A DNA stretch of 24,491 bases from JABHQR01 sp043812455 (GTDB taxonomy: Archaea; Nanobdellota; Nanobdellia; Woesearchaeales; GW2011-AR9), in contig JBDRMB010000023.1 of NCBI GenBank assembly GCA_043812455.1, forward strand, positions 1 through 24,491. Reading direction: 5' to 3'. Shown here piece after piece: positions 7,031 through 14,223 of this stretch. The notes under the pieces were generated by a model, which saw only the letters and a list, made by a program, of their open reading frames with translations, was not told the origin of the DNA and did not search any database. Positions within the stretch are counted from its first letter, which is position 1. The number at the start of each line of letters is the position of its first letter. Position numbers and translations under genes: made by a program.

Positions 7031-8380
7031 CTACATGCCCATACCTTTTGGCATTTTACCTTTAAACTTAGACACCATCTTATTGACGTCTTTCTCTCCT
7101 TTGAACATCTTGACCATCTTTTTACTTTGTCGGTGCTGTTTAAGCAGTTCTCTAATATCTGGAACTCTTAAACCAGAACCTGCAGCAATTCTGTCAACCC
7201 GGTCAGCAGAAATAATGTCTGGATTTTCAAGTTCTTCTTTAGTCATACTGTCCATGGCATGTTTCCATTTTTCAAGTTTACCTTCCTGGACATCTAACAT
7301 TTCTTTAGGCAGCTTTAAACTTCCCATTCCTGGAATAAGTTCCATAATTTTCTTGAAAGAACCCATCTTTTTCATAGAATTCATCTGTTCATAAAGGTCA
7401 ACCAGATTAAAGTCACCTTTTAAGAACTTTTCACTCATGTCTTGAGCTTGATCTTCAGAAATTGCTTCTTTAGCTTTTTCTAACAAAAGCTGAAGATCCC
7501 CCATGCCGATTAATCTACCTACGAACCTCTTTGGGTCAAAACTTTCCAAATCATCAATTTTTTCTCCAACTCCAATAAATTTGATTGATGCTTGTGTTAC
7601 TGCACATGCAGATAAAGCTCCACCACCTTTAGCAGTACCTTCCAGTTTAGTTGCTATAATCCCAGTAACATTTACAGTATCATGAAACATTTCTGCTTGT
7701 TTCTGTGCACCTTGTCCAATATCTGCAGTAATTACCAATAATCTTTCATCAGCGTTAACGGCATTGTTTAATTCATTAAGTTCTTTTACTAGATCTTCAG
7801 AAAGGGCGTCTCTACCTGCAGTATCTACGATTACAATATCATAATTGCTAAGTTTTTCTTCAAATGTTAAATAGATTGAAACTGGATCTTTTTCATCTTT
7901 TACTCCTAAGAAATCTACGCCAACACTTTCTGCTAATTGTTGTAACTGTTCATATGCTGCAGGTCGCCAAGTATCAGTTTGCATAACTGCAACTTTGTAA
8001 CCACGCTTTTTGTAATATTTAGCTAATTTTCCAGCAGTAGTAGTTTTACCAGAACCAAACAGTCCAACCAACATAATTTTTGTTGGACTTTTTTCAATCT
8101 TAATTTCTTGAGCTTCTTTACCTAAGAAATTAGTTAATTCTTCATAAACAATATTGATGAGATGTTCTCGCTTAGTTAAACCAGGTGGAGTTTTTTCTTT
8201 GGCTCGTTCTTTAATATTTTTGGTTAAATCAAAAACAAGTTTGACGTTAGTATCGGATTGAAGAAGTGCTCTTTGCAGGTCTTTCACCAGTTCATTGATG
8301 AGTTTTTCATCTATGAAGACTGATTTAGTGATTTTACTTAATGTGTCTCTCAATGAAGAGCCTAATTTATCTAATACCAC
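7031..8380 (-). CDS. srp54: Signal recognition particle GTPase SRP54
   Basis: A 449-residue N-G-M protein that binds signal peptides and SRP RNA and docks ribosomes to the membrane receptor. The N domain is about 1-90 and the G domain about 100-295: GLFGSGKTTT (P-loop), DTWRPAAYEQL, DTAGRD and TKLEGTAKGGG. The M domain (about 300-449) holds the RNA-binding helix-loop-helix (ISADRVDRIAAGSG) and a basic Lys/Met-rich tail. The G4 motif normally reads TKxD; here Glu247 replaces the Asp, conservative but unusual. The start codon is GTG; a TATA box (TTTATATAA, about 8405-8413) 27 bases upstream indicates a leaderless transcript. Confidence 0.97.
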   Translation of the reverse strand: MVLDKLGSSLRDTLSKITKSVFIDEKLINELVKDLQRALLQSDTNVKLVFDLTKNIKERAKEKTPPGLTKREHLINIVYEELTNFLGKEAQEIKIEKSPTKIMLVGLFGSGKTTTAGKLAKYYKKRGYKVAVMQTDTWRPAAYEQLQQLAESVGVDFLGVKDEKDPVSIYLTFEEKLSNYDIVIVDTAGRDALSEDLVKELNELNNAVNADERLLVITADIGQGAQKQAEMFHDTVNVTGIIATKLEGTAKGGGALSACAVTQASIKFIGVGEKIDDLESFDPKRFVGRLIGMGDLQLLLEKAKEAISEDQAQDMSEKFLKGDFNLVDLYEQMNSMKKMGSFKKIMELIPGMGSLKLPKEMLDVQEGKLEKWKHAMDSMTKEELENPDIISADRVDRIAAGSGLRVPDIRELLKQHRQSKKMVKMFKGEKDVNKMVSKFKGKMPKGMGM

Positions 8381-8432
8381 AATTAAGAAGAAAAAAGAAG
8401 CTGGTTATATAAATTTTGTGAGAAAGGTTAGT

Positions 8433-9140
8433 TTATTCATTATCTCTCAAAGCATAATCAATGGCGGCCATAGCATGAATTTTAGTAGTATCATAAATTG
8501 GCAATGAACTGTGTTCTTTTTTGATAAGTAAGGGAATTTCAGTACAGCCTAAAACAATACCTTCTGCGCCCTGTCTTTTAAGGCTATTAATTATCCTTTG
8601 AAAATCTCTCTTTGAGGTTTCATTAATTTGACCATTGCACAATTCATCGTAAATAACTCTATGAACACGGTCTCTTCCACTACTGTCTGGAATAATTGTC
8701 TTAATGCCATAATCTTGTAATCTGTCTGAATAGAAATCACCTTCCATTGTAAATTTTGTTCCTAGTAAACCAACTGTTGTATAACCATCAGCTGAAATTG
8801 CTTTGGCAGTAGCGTCACCAATGTGAATAATTGGAATATTGATTAATTCTTGAACTCTTGGAGCAACTTTATGAATTGTATTTGTAGCAATTACAATTGC
8901 ATCAGCTTTTGCAATCTCTAAATCTTGGGCTGCGTAAGTTACAAGGTCAGTGATACTCTCCCAGTCACCATCGTGTTGTAATTGAGCTACTTGATCAAAG
9001 TCAAAACTTTTCATAACGAGATTTGCAGAATGAAGTCCACCCAATCGCCTTTTAACTTCTTCATTCATGATTCGATAATATTCTGTAGTAGATTCCCAGC
9101 TCATGCCACCAATGATTCCGATAGTTTTCATTTTTGTCAT
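8433..9140 (-). CDS. Aspartate/glutamate racemase family protein (YgeA-like)
   Basis: A 235-residue PLP-independent amino-acid racemase homologue. It matches the YgeA/RacX branch closely: IGIIGGMSWEST at the N terminus, RRLGGLHSA, ATNTIHKV and LGCTEIPLL. In this fold two residues on opposite faces exchange the alpha proton. The second Cys is present (Cys199); the first position holds Thr86, as in E. coli YgeA, where a Thr/Cys pair gives chirally biased Asp/Glu racemisation. Such activity here is inferred. A TATA box (TTATAAATA, about 9168-9176) inside the end of the PH-domain gene lies about 30 bases upstream, which favours the first ATG (9140) with a near-leaderless mRNA. Confidence 0.88.
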   Translation of the reverse strand: MTKMKTIGIIGGMSWESTTEYYRIMNEEVKRRLGGLHSANLVMKSFDFDQVAQLQHDGDWESITDLVTYAAQDLEIAKADAIVIATNTIHKVAPRVQELINIPIIHIGDATAKAISADGYTTVGLLGTKFTMEGDFYSDRLQDYGIKTIIPDSSGRDRVHRVIYDELCNGQINETSKRDFQRIINSLKRQGAEGIVLGCTEIPLLIKKEHSSLPIYDTTKIHAMAAIDYALRDNE

Positions 9141-9166
9141 TTTAATTAGAAAATTAAAAAAAAAGA

Positions 9167-9805
9167 TTATTTATAAGCGCCAGGGTTTGATTCTCGGTCA
9201 GCCCTACCAGAATATAAACTTTCTTTCCTGCCACTTAAAGTTTGTTGCAGATTCTTGTAAACATCGTAAGGATTACTGATGTGAAGTAAAGTGTCATACA
9301 TTGTTTTTGTTTTAACTCTGCCACTATTGTAACCAACTTTCCCTTTACCCATATGAGCTCCACCAGTGGAGTAAGTGTTAGTTTTTCCTACATCAATCTT
9401 AACAGAACCTACATTGAAGATCTTCCCAATTAAGCCAACATCAACGATTACATTTTTCATCTGGTCAAAATAGATAGATTTGAAATCTGTACCGATTAAA
9501 CCAGACTTAATGATAACCCTTTTTTTGGTGATTGCGTATTCCTTAACAATATTTGCGAAGTAGGAGTATAAGGAAATGAACAAACCTATCAGTAATATTG
9601 CACTTCCTATAATCCAACCACTGATTTGCTTTGGCACATCATTAGAAGTATAATTGATGGTTTCTAAGGAATAGAATATTCCGCTGATAATGAATACAAC
9701 TACCAGAGAAATTATTAGGACAGTTGTCAAAACTTTTCTATTAATTTTATCTTGCCAAACTATCTGTTCTCGATCTTCAAGTATTTTGTTAATTTCTGAA
9801 TCCAT
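9167..9805 (-). CDS. Membrane protein with bacterial PH-like (bPH2/YdbS) domain
   Basis: From the ATG at 9805 the product has 212 residues. Two hydrophobic helices (about 27-50 and 62-86) are followed by a beta-rich domain (YAITKKRVIIKSGLIGTDFKSIYFDQMKNV) typical of bPH2/DUF304 proteins, whose function is generally unknown. The region after about residue 145 is Gly/Lys-rich. The start is fixed by a GAGGT SD (9817-9813) seven bases upstream; an earlier in-frame ATG at 9841 lies inside the tRNA gene and is rejected. No TATA box is evident between the tRNA and this gene, so it may be read through from the tRNA promoter. Confidence 0.82.
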   Translation of the reverse strand: MDSEINKILEDREQIVWQDKINRKVLTTVLIISLVVVFIISGIFYSLETINYTSNDVPKQISGWIIGSAILLIGLFISLYSYFANIVKEYAITKKRVIIKSGLIGTDFKSIYFDQMKNVIVDVGLIGKIFNVGSVKIDVGKTNTYSTGGAHMGKGKVGYNSGRVKTKTMYDTLLHISNPYDVYKNLQQTLSGRKESLYSGRADRESNPGAYK

Positions 9806-9832
9806 TGTATTTACCTCATGATCTAAAAAATA

Positions 9833-9959
9833 TGACCCCATCCGGATTCGAACCGGAGTTTACTGGTCCTTGGCCTAAGATCACCAAAAAGTTGACCCTA
9901 TGAAGCCAGTCGTCCTCGCTGGCAATCGAATGATTGTGTCCAGGCTAGACGATGGGGCC
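9833..9959 (-). tRNA. tRNA-Arg (anticodon UCG, best fit) with two BHB introns
   Basis: The acceptor strands GGCCCCA and TGGGGTC pair (one G-U), the T arm is TCCGG-TTCGAAT-CCGGA, the discriminator is A and no CCA is encoded. Two introns are needed. Intron 1 (9917-9937, 21 bases) is in the D loop: the exon CTGG pairs with intron CCAG, bulges are ACA and CGA, and removal leaves a regular D arm (GTCT/GGAC, loop with GG and A21). Intron 2 (9870-9901, 32 bases) is in the anticodon loop: helix GGCT/GGCC, bulges TCA and AAG; removal gives stem ACTGG/CCAGT and the loop CTTCGGA. The mature RNA is 74 bases. The D stem and 4-base variable loop recall Glu/Gln tRNAs, but no splice choice yields UUC. UGA is used as a stop here, which argues against the alternative UCA reading. 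Confidence 0.8.
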
Positions 9960-10160
9960 TTGACATAATGAATAAGGGTCTAATTTTCCTTCTATTATAT
10001 TAATTCTTTGGTCAAAAGTAATATTTGTAGGACAGAAACCAAACTTTTTCCAAATAACATAACGATCATTCCAATTTTCTTTGTTTATAGATTCTTTTAT
10101 TTGTATGAAAATTGAATTCTAAATTATTGAAAAATTTTATCAGTGGGTGTGTGGTAAGAA

Positions 10161-10820
10161 TTACTCAACATACAATTCAGATAATAACTTAACCGCTATC
10201 CTAGCATCTACTGGGTCAATCACTAACTCAGCAGTATCAAAATTAGCAACACGCTTAAGTCTCTGGACAAAGAAAATAAGTTCTCTGGTACTTAATCCAC
10301 CAACCCAACTACTACGTATGATGGGATAATCAATAATGTTGCTGTCAATGAAAATGTACAAGTCAGAAAAAGTTTTCGCATTGTTCATAATTGCTTCAGA
10401 AATTTCAAAATAACCTTCTTGAGAAATCTCTTGCATAGAGAAAGAGTTAATTCTGTTATGAGCAATGAAATCTTTTTCTTCTTTACTCCAAGAATGTTGT
10501 CCTAATAAGATAATGTTACTTGGCTTGAAAGTTTGATCAATTAAAAGCTTGTTCAATAATTCATGTTTTCTAAGGTAAGCTCTGTTTGAGATAAAAATTA
10601 TACCTGGATCACGCTTATCTGTAGTAAAACCTTTGATATGCTTATATGCTTCCGCAAATCCTGAACTTAAGAAAACTTTTTTTTTGTCTGGATCATTAAT
10701 TAAAATCTTATCTTTAGGTACTGGCTTATACCTTATCTCAATCTCGTCTTCATTAATCTCCTCTTTCATGAGTTTATTTAAGATAGGAAGGAAATACTCT
10801 GAATCATAAATTAGCTTCAT
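10161..10820 (-). CDS. Degenerate arginase/ureohydrolase-fold protein (probable pseudoenzyme)
   Basis: A 219-residue protein whose C-terminal two thirds follow the ureohydrolase pattern: IILLGQHSWSKEEKDF, FSMQEI, IFIDSNIIDYP, VGGLSTREL and a final DPVDARIAVKLLSEL helix. Active arginases bind two Mn2+ through DAHxD and DxDxxDP motifs. Here the first becomes ISNRAYL, and the second keeps Asp159 and Asp164 but has Asn161 in the middle position, so a normal metal centre looks impossible. It is also shorter than true arginases (about 300). Function is unknown; binding or regulation is possible. A TATA-like GTAAATAAA near 10849 places the transcript start at the ATG. Confidence 0.65.
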   Translation of the reverse strand: MKLIYDSEYFLPILNKLMKEEINEDEIEIRYKPVPKDKILINDPDKKKVFLSSGFAEAYKHIKGFTTDKRDPGIIFISNRAYLRKHELLNKLLIDQTFKPSNIILLGQHSWSKEEKDFIAHNRINSFSMQEISQEGYFEISEAIMNNAKTFSDLYIFIDSNIIDYPIIRSSWVGGLSTRELIFFVQRLKRVANFDTAELVIDPVDARIAVKLLSELYVE

Positions 10821-10864
10821 ATTATGTTTAATAAAGAACTTGGCATTTATTTACTTTTCGGTTA

Positions 10865-10994
10865 GTCCGGCTATGTCTGGAATAGATAAAATTTGTATAC
10901 TGGAGCACGGCGCAATTATGAGCTCACTACGTTCGCTCATGCGCCTCCTTTGGCACCAGGATACAAAATGGTGTTATTCCGGACACAGCTGGTC
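10865..10994. ncRNA. Long nested stem structure (candidate ncRNA or leader of the next gene)
   Basis: Three nested helices are visible. The outer helix pairs 10865-10884 with 10975-10994 (about 18 pairs, few mismatches). The middle helix pairs 10892-10903 with 10956-10967 (CTGG/CCAG plus seven further pairs around one mismatch). The inner one pairs GGCGC 10909-10913 with 10941-10945 and ATGAGC 10918-10923 with GCTCAT 10935-10940, with an 11-base loop. It lies between divergent genes and upstream of the membrane protein at 11043. The strand cannot be fixed. It does not show recognisable SRP, RNase P or riboswitch motifs. Confidence 0.45.
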
Positions 10995-11042
10995 AGTCCA
11001 AAAGCAGTAACTAATATAAACCATAAAATATTCCTTAAAAGT

Positions 11043-11447
11043 ATGGAAAAAAAAAGAGGGTTTCTGAGAGTTTACCTGATCGTAGCGCTAATGATGGGTA
11101 TTCTGGGCTTATTAGATTCAATATTAACTCTAGCCAAACTTAACCTTGCTTATTATGGAGAAACTCTTGCTTTAATTGCATTCTTATTTTTTTGGTTTAA
11201 CTTAACAACATTAATCTTTTTCATTTACCAGCGTTTAGAAAAGATAACGTATGTTTTGCCAGTTTATCATATGGCAATTTATATCCTTTTTACTATCATT
11301 GCTGTGATTTTATTTATTCGTGGTTTAACTGAAAATCTTAACTTGTCAATAATGGTTGGTGCTGGTATTTTAGCAGCAATATTTGAGATTGGATTTAGTG
11401 TACACTTGTTAATGAAGTTTAGTAATTATGCTTCAAAGACTCAGTGA
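11043..11447 (+). CDS. Small four-helix membrane protein of unknown function
   Basis: From the ATG at 11043 the product has 134 residues, starting MEKKRGFLRVYL, with four predicted transmembrane helices (about 8-28, 36-60, 72-93 and 99-123) and short charged ends. The open frame continues upstream to 10893, but that part lies within the strong stem structure and reads as an unlikely peptide, so the later ATG is preferred. No SD is obvious. No family is recognised. It ends five bases before the stop of the leftward methyltransferase gene. Confidence 0.65.
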   Translation: MEKKRGFLRVYLIVALMMGILGLLDSILTLAKLNLAYYGETLALIAFLFFWFNLTTLIFFIYQRLEKITYVLPVYHMAIYILFTIIAVILFIRGLTENLNLSIMVGAGILAAIFEIGFSVHLLMKFSNYASKTQ

Positions 11448-11451
11448 AGTC

Positions 11452-12426
11452 TTATCTGATACCCCAAAACATAAAGCTGTTTTCTATATCCTTAACTTCA
11501 TTAAGTGTTGTATTTTTATACCAACTAGCTAATCTTTTACCATCAATTACAGGACATTCTACTGGTGGTGGAGTTCCACACTTCTCAAAGTGAGGTTTAT
11601 ACCAACTAATGTACTGTTCAAAGTTTTTAACATAAAAGTCTGTCACTCCAATGAAACCATTATCTCTAACTGCTTCTTCAGTTTGTTGAGCTAATTTTTT
11701 CCTAGCGTGTAAGTTCATATGATGGTGTACATAAGCAGCTACTGCAATATCTACTCCTTTTACTTCTTCAGGCAATTTTTCACCATCACCCACAATTGCA
11801 TGAACTCTATCGCTCATCATTAATTCTTTGAACTCTTTACCGTTTTTCCCGGCGAAAGTTAATCTGTATTCATCAATCATTTCTTGAGGGATTTTGAAAT
11901 CACCTCGCTTGGTAACTTCTAAAACTTCTGGTACAATATCTAACAAATAAATTTCAACTTTATCTAAAAGATTATATCTATTTAATGCTCTCAAAGCAAA
12001 TAAAGTTGTAATTGCACCTCCGCAAGGACCAATATCTAAAAGTTTGATTTTTTCTTGGCTCTGGAGCTGTTTTAAGTTATCTGCAACATATTTTTCTAAA
12101 CCTAAGGCTAATTCGTTGTTACCTTCAGATACCCATTTATCTTCAAAATATTTCTCTGCAATATAATCTCTGTTAACTGACTGAGGAAATCTTCTTACTG
12201 CTCCAACTTCTAATACTCTTGGATCAAACAATGGGTGAAGATAAAACAGTTCTTCATCTAAATCTATTGGGGTTTCATAAGTCCAATCTTGATTATCTTT
12301 TTGATAAGGATTATCTCCATTTGGAAAGAATCTTCCATCAATCAAATGAGTGTATCTCTTTTGTTTTTCAGTTAATTTGTCAAGTTTTACAGTTAAATTG
12401 TCCCAGTCAATTATTTTAGCAAGCAT
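11452..12426 (-). CDS. Class I SAM-dependent methyltransferase-like protein
   Basis: From the ATG at 12426 the product has 324 residues. A central Rossmann domain has motif I LLDIGPCGGA (about residues 132-141), an acidic beta-2 end (IYLLDIVPE), GDGEKLPEEVKGVDIAVAAYVHHHM as motif II/post-II and GFIGVTDFYV afterwards. The 120-residue N-terminal region and the C-terminal PPPVECPVIDGKRLASWY region are specific to this protein, and the substrate is unknown. The gene overlaps the end of the upstream unknown gene; a GGGGGT SD inside that gene fits the ATG at 12426 better than the one six bases earlier (12432). It belongs to an operon divergent from a tandem Lrp regulator, suggesting amino-acid-linked metabolism (inference). 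Confidence 0.8.
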   Translation of the reverse strand: MLAKIIDWDNLTVKLDKLTEKQKRYTHLIDGRFFPNGDNPYQKDNQDWTYETPIDLDEELFYLHPLFDPRVLEVGAVRRFPQSVNRDYIAEKYFEDKWVSEGNNELALGLEKYVADNLKQLQSQEKIKLLDIGPCGGAITTLFALRALNRYNLLDKVEIYLLDIVPEVLEVTKRGDFKIPQEMIDEYRLTFAGKNGKEFKELMMSDRVHAIVGDGEKLPEEVKGVDIAVAAYVHHHMNLHARKKLAQQTEEAVRDNGFIGVTDFYVKNFEQYISWYKPHFEKCGTPPPVECPVIDGKRLASWYKNTTLNEVKDIENSFMFWGIR

Positions 12427-13150
12427 TTTCATTTACCCCCAAATTTATTTTAACATAATTTTCTGTAAAGTAAACATTGTTCACTTTTATTTGTTTTTCT
12501 AACAATTCTGCAACTCTTTTTCCTTTGTCAATTACTATTGCATTAGGAATGTTTTGAGAATTATCTTCGCCAATATAGTAAAGGTTCAAACTTTTACTGT
12601 AACCTCTCCTTTGTTGTTCAAATGTAAACGCACCCATAATTAAAGGGCAAGCAACATTCCCATATTTGTTATTACCACCTGCTCTTGTTAACATAATATT
12701 TCCATAGTTTTCTCTGTCAGTAATCCAATAATCTTCACCAAATTGTTCAATAAGACTATTACCTTTCTTTACTTCTTTACGAAGCATTTTTTGGCCTCTA
12801 TTCCTCATGGTTTTTTCCCAATAAAGGTCAACTTCTTCTTTTTCAATACCTATGTCCAACAAAATGCTTACATATTCCTCTGGTAAAGAAAAATCTTTTT
12901 TTGAGAAATTTCTGTTAACAATGCTACAGCTATTTGTGTTACAAATAGATCCAATATCATTGATTAAAAGACCAAGACCAACTTGATAACCATACTCTTT
13001 ACCGTGTCTGTATAATTCAACAGCTTTTCTAAATGAATTAATAGTTCCTTGATTTAATACTGGTTGGTTATCTTCATCAATCATGAAGTGGCCACCTGTA
13101 ATAACAGTGCCATCTTCAACCATACCTTCTAGATCATGTTCATTTATCAT
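12416..13150 (-). CDS. Unknown protein, first gene of the Lrp-linked operon
   Basis: From the ATG at 13150 the product has 244 residues (MINEHDLEGMVEDG...). No family is recognised. Notable segments are GGHFMIDEDNQPVLNQGT, a GLLINDIGSICNTNSCSI stretch with two nearby Cys, a charged helical middle, and NVACPLIMGAFTFEQQRRGYSKSLN followed by a DNSQNIPNAIVID strand. It looks like a soluble alpha/beta protein. The start choice rests on a TATA box (TTTTATATAT, 13173-13182) 27 bases upstream, which would give a leaderless mRNA at this ATG; an ATG seven codons earlier would lie before the expected transcription start. It overlaps the methyltransferase start, so the two are translationally coupled. 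Confidence 0.75.
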   Translation of the reverse strand: MINEHDLEGMVEDGTVITGGHFMIDEDNQPVLNQGTINSFRKAVELYRHGKEYGYQVGLGLLINDIGSICNTNSCSIVNRNFSKKDFSLPEEYVSILLDIGIEKEEVDLYWEKTMRNRGQKMLRKEVKKGNSLIEQFGEDYWITDRENYGNIMLTRAGGNNKYGNVACPLIMGAFTFEQQRRGYSKSLNLYYIGEDNSQNIPNAIVIDKGKRVAELLEKQIKVNNVYFTENYVKINLGVNENAC

Positions 13151-13172
13151 GTATGAGTAGTGACAAGACAAA

Positions 13173-13221
13173 TATATAAAATATCTTATGTAATTTTTTG
13201 CATAATCGCAATATTTATATA
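13173..13221. promoter_or_regulatory. Divergent promoter pair with central 20-bp palindromic operator
   Basis: A minus-strand TATA box (13173-13182) serves the unknown/methyltransferase operon and a plus-strand TATA box (TTTATATA, 13214-13221) serves the Lrp gene; each is about 27 bases from a start codon. Between them TTATGTAA (13186-13193) and TTGCATAA (13198-13205) form an inverted repeat with one mismatch around TTTT. AT-rich palindromes of this size are typical Lrp/AsnC sites, so this is probably the autoregulatory and operon operator. Confidence 0.65.
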
Positions 13222-13245
13222 CTAAAAGTGCAATAAATTATTAAA

Positions 13246-14223
13246 ATGGCCAGAATAGACACCAAAGATAAGAAAATACTTCATGAATTGGACATGAATG
13301 CCAGAATGCCTTTAACTGAGCTTGCAAGAAAAGTTGGTTTGTCTCGTCAGGTTGTTGAATATAGAATAAAAAGAATGCAAAAAGAGAATATTATTTTTGG
13401 AGCAATTGCAATCTTTGATAGTGTTGTAGTGGGATTTAATTGGTACAGAGTTGCTTTTAGGTTACTTAATGTTACTAAAGAACAAAAAGATGCTTTTCTA
13501 TTATTTTTAAAAGATCACAACCATATAAATTGGTTAGGTGAAGTTGGTGGTAATTGGGATTTGGTCATGAACTTTATTTGTAAGGACAATTTTGAATTTA
13601 ACTCAATATTTGAAGAAATTATATCTAAATATGGTCAATTTATCAGAGATTATGAAGTGTTAATTTATGTTAACGTTTATGATCTTCAAAGGAAGTACAT
13701 TCTTGAAAATAAGGGGGAAAGAAAAACTTTCCATCATGAGATGAAATATAATTCAATAATACATTTAGATCAGTTAGATAAAAGTATTATTTCAGAACTG
13801 AGCAAAAATTCTCTAATTTCAAATATTGAACTTGGTCAAAAACTTAATGTTGCAGGAAATACAATCAAAAACAGAATTAATGAAATGAAGAAAAGTAAAT
13901 TATTGTTAGGTTTTCGATTGTTTATCAATCCAAGCTCTTTTGGTTACAAATCTCACATGTTATTCTTAGAAATTACTCGGTTGAATCTTGTGCAAGAAAA
14001 ACAGTTGTATAATTATTTGAAAACTATTCCAAACATTACTTTCATTGTAAAACATATTGGTAAGTGGAGAATTGGGATGGAGATTGAAACTAAAGATGAA
14101 AAAGATTTTCAAGATATTTTTGTAGATATTAGGGGAAAATTCAGTGAGATCATTACTAATTTTGAATCTTTTCCTATATTCAAAGATTATGTAATCAATT
14201 ATTTTCCTGAAGGTAACTTTTAG
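13246..14223 (+). CDS. Tandem Lrp/AsnC-family transcriptional regulator
   Basis: A 325-residue protein made of two consecutive Lrp-like units. Unit 1 has an HTH at about 7-50 (DKKILHELDMNARMPLTELA, then SRQVVEYRIKRM) and an AsnC-type ligand domain to about 155. Unit 2 has an HTH at about 172-220 (DQLDKSIISELSKNSLISN, then NTIKNRINEMKKS) and a second ligand domain to the end. Ordinary Lrp proteins are about 150-160 residues, so this is a fused pair, a form known in archaea. It reads divergently from the unknown/methyltransferase operon across a shared palindrome and likely controls it and itself in response to a small molecule, possibly an amino acid. The transcript appears leaderless. Its last four bases overlap the convergent Cys-rich gene. 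Confidence 0.9.
   Translation: MARIDTKDKKILHELDMNARMPLTELARKVGLSRQVVEYRIKRMQKENIIFGAIAIFDSVVVGFNWYRVAFRLLNVTKEQKDAFLLFLKDHNHINWLGEVGGNWDLVMNFICKDNFEFNSIFEEIISKYGQFIRDYEVLIYVNVYDLQRKYILENKGERKTFHHEMKYNSIIHLDQLDKSIISELSKNSLISNIELGQKLNVAGNTIKNRINEMKKSKLLLGFRLFINPSSFGYKSHMLFLEITRLNLVQEKQLYNYLKTIPNITFIVKHIGKWRIGMEIETKDEKDFQDIFVDIRGKFSEIITNFESFPIFKDYVINYFPEGNF

Noticed and set aside
9167..9215. tRNA-like T-arm sequence at the end of the PH-domain gene (peptide RADRESNPG resembles a translated tRNA)
   Set aside because: The putative T stem does not pair and no acceptor partner is present; the frame continues normally to its stop.
9930..10110. Open frame of about 57 codons on the minus strand ending inside the tRNA-Arg gene (contains KENWNDRYVIWKKFGF)
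   Set aside because: It has no usable start codon or SD, contains the tRNA promoter and ends within the tRNA. A gene remnant is possible but not supported.
10865..10994. SRP RNA or RNase P RNA
   Set aside because: The conserved helix 8 or P4-type motifs of these RNAs are not present, and the length is too short for a usual archaeal SRP RNA.
10893..11042. N-terminal extension of the small membrane protein
   Set aside because: It is translated from the stem structure, has no SD and gives an unlikely peptide.
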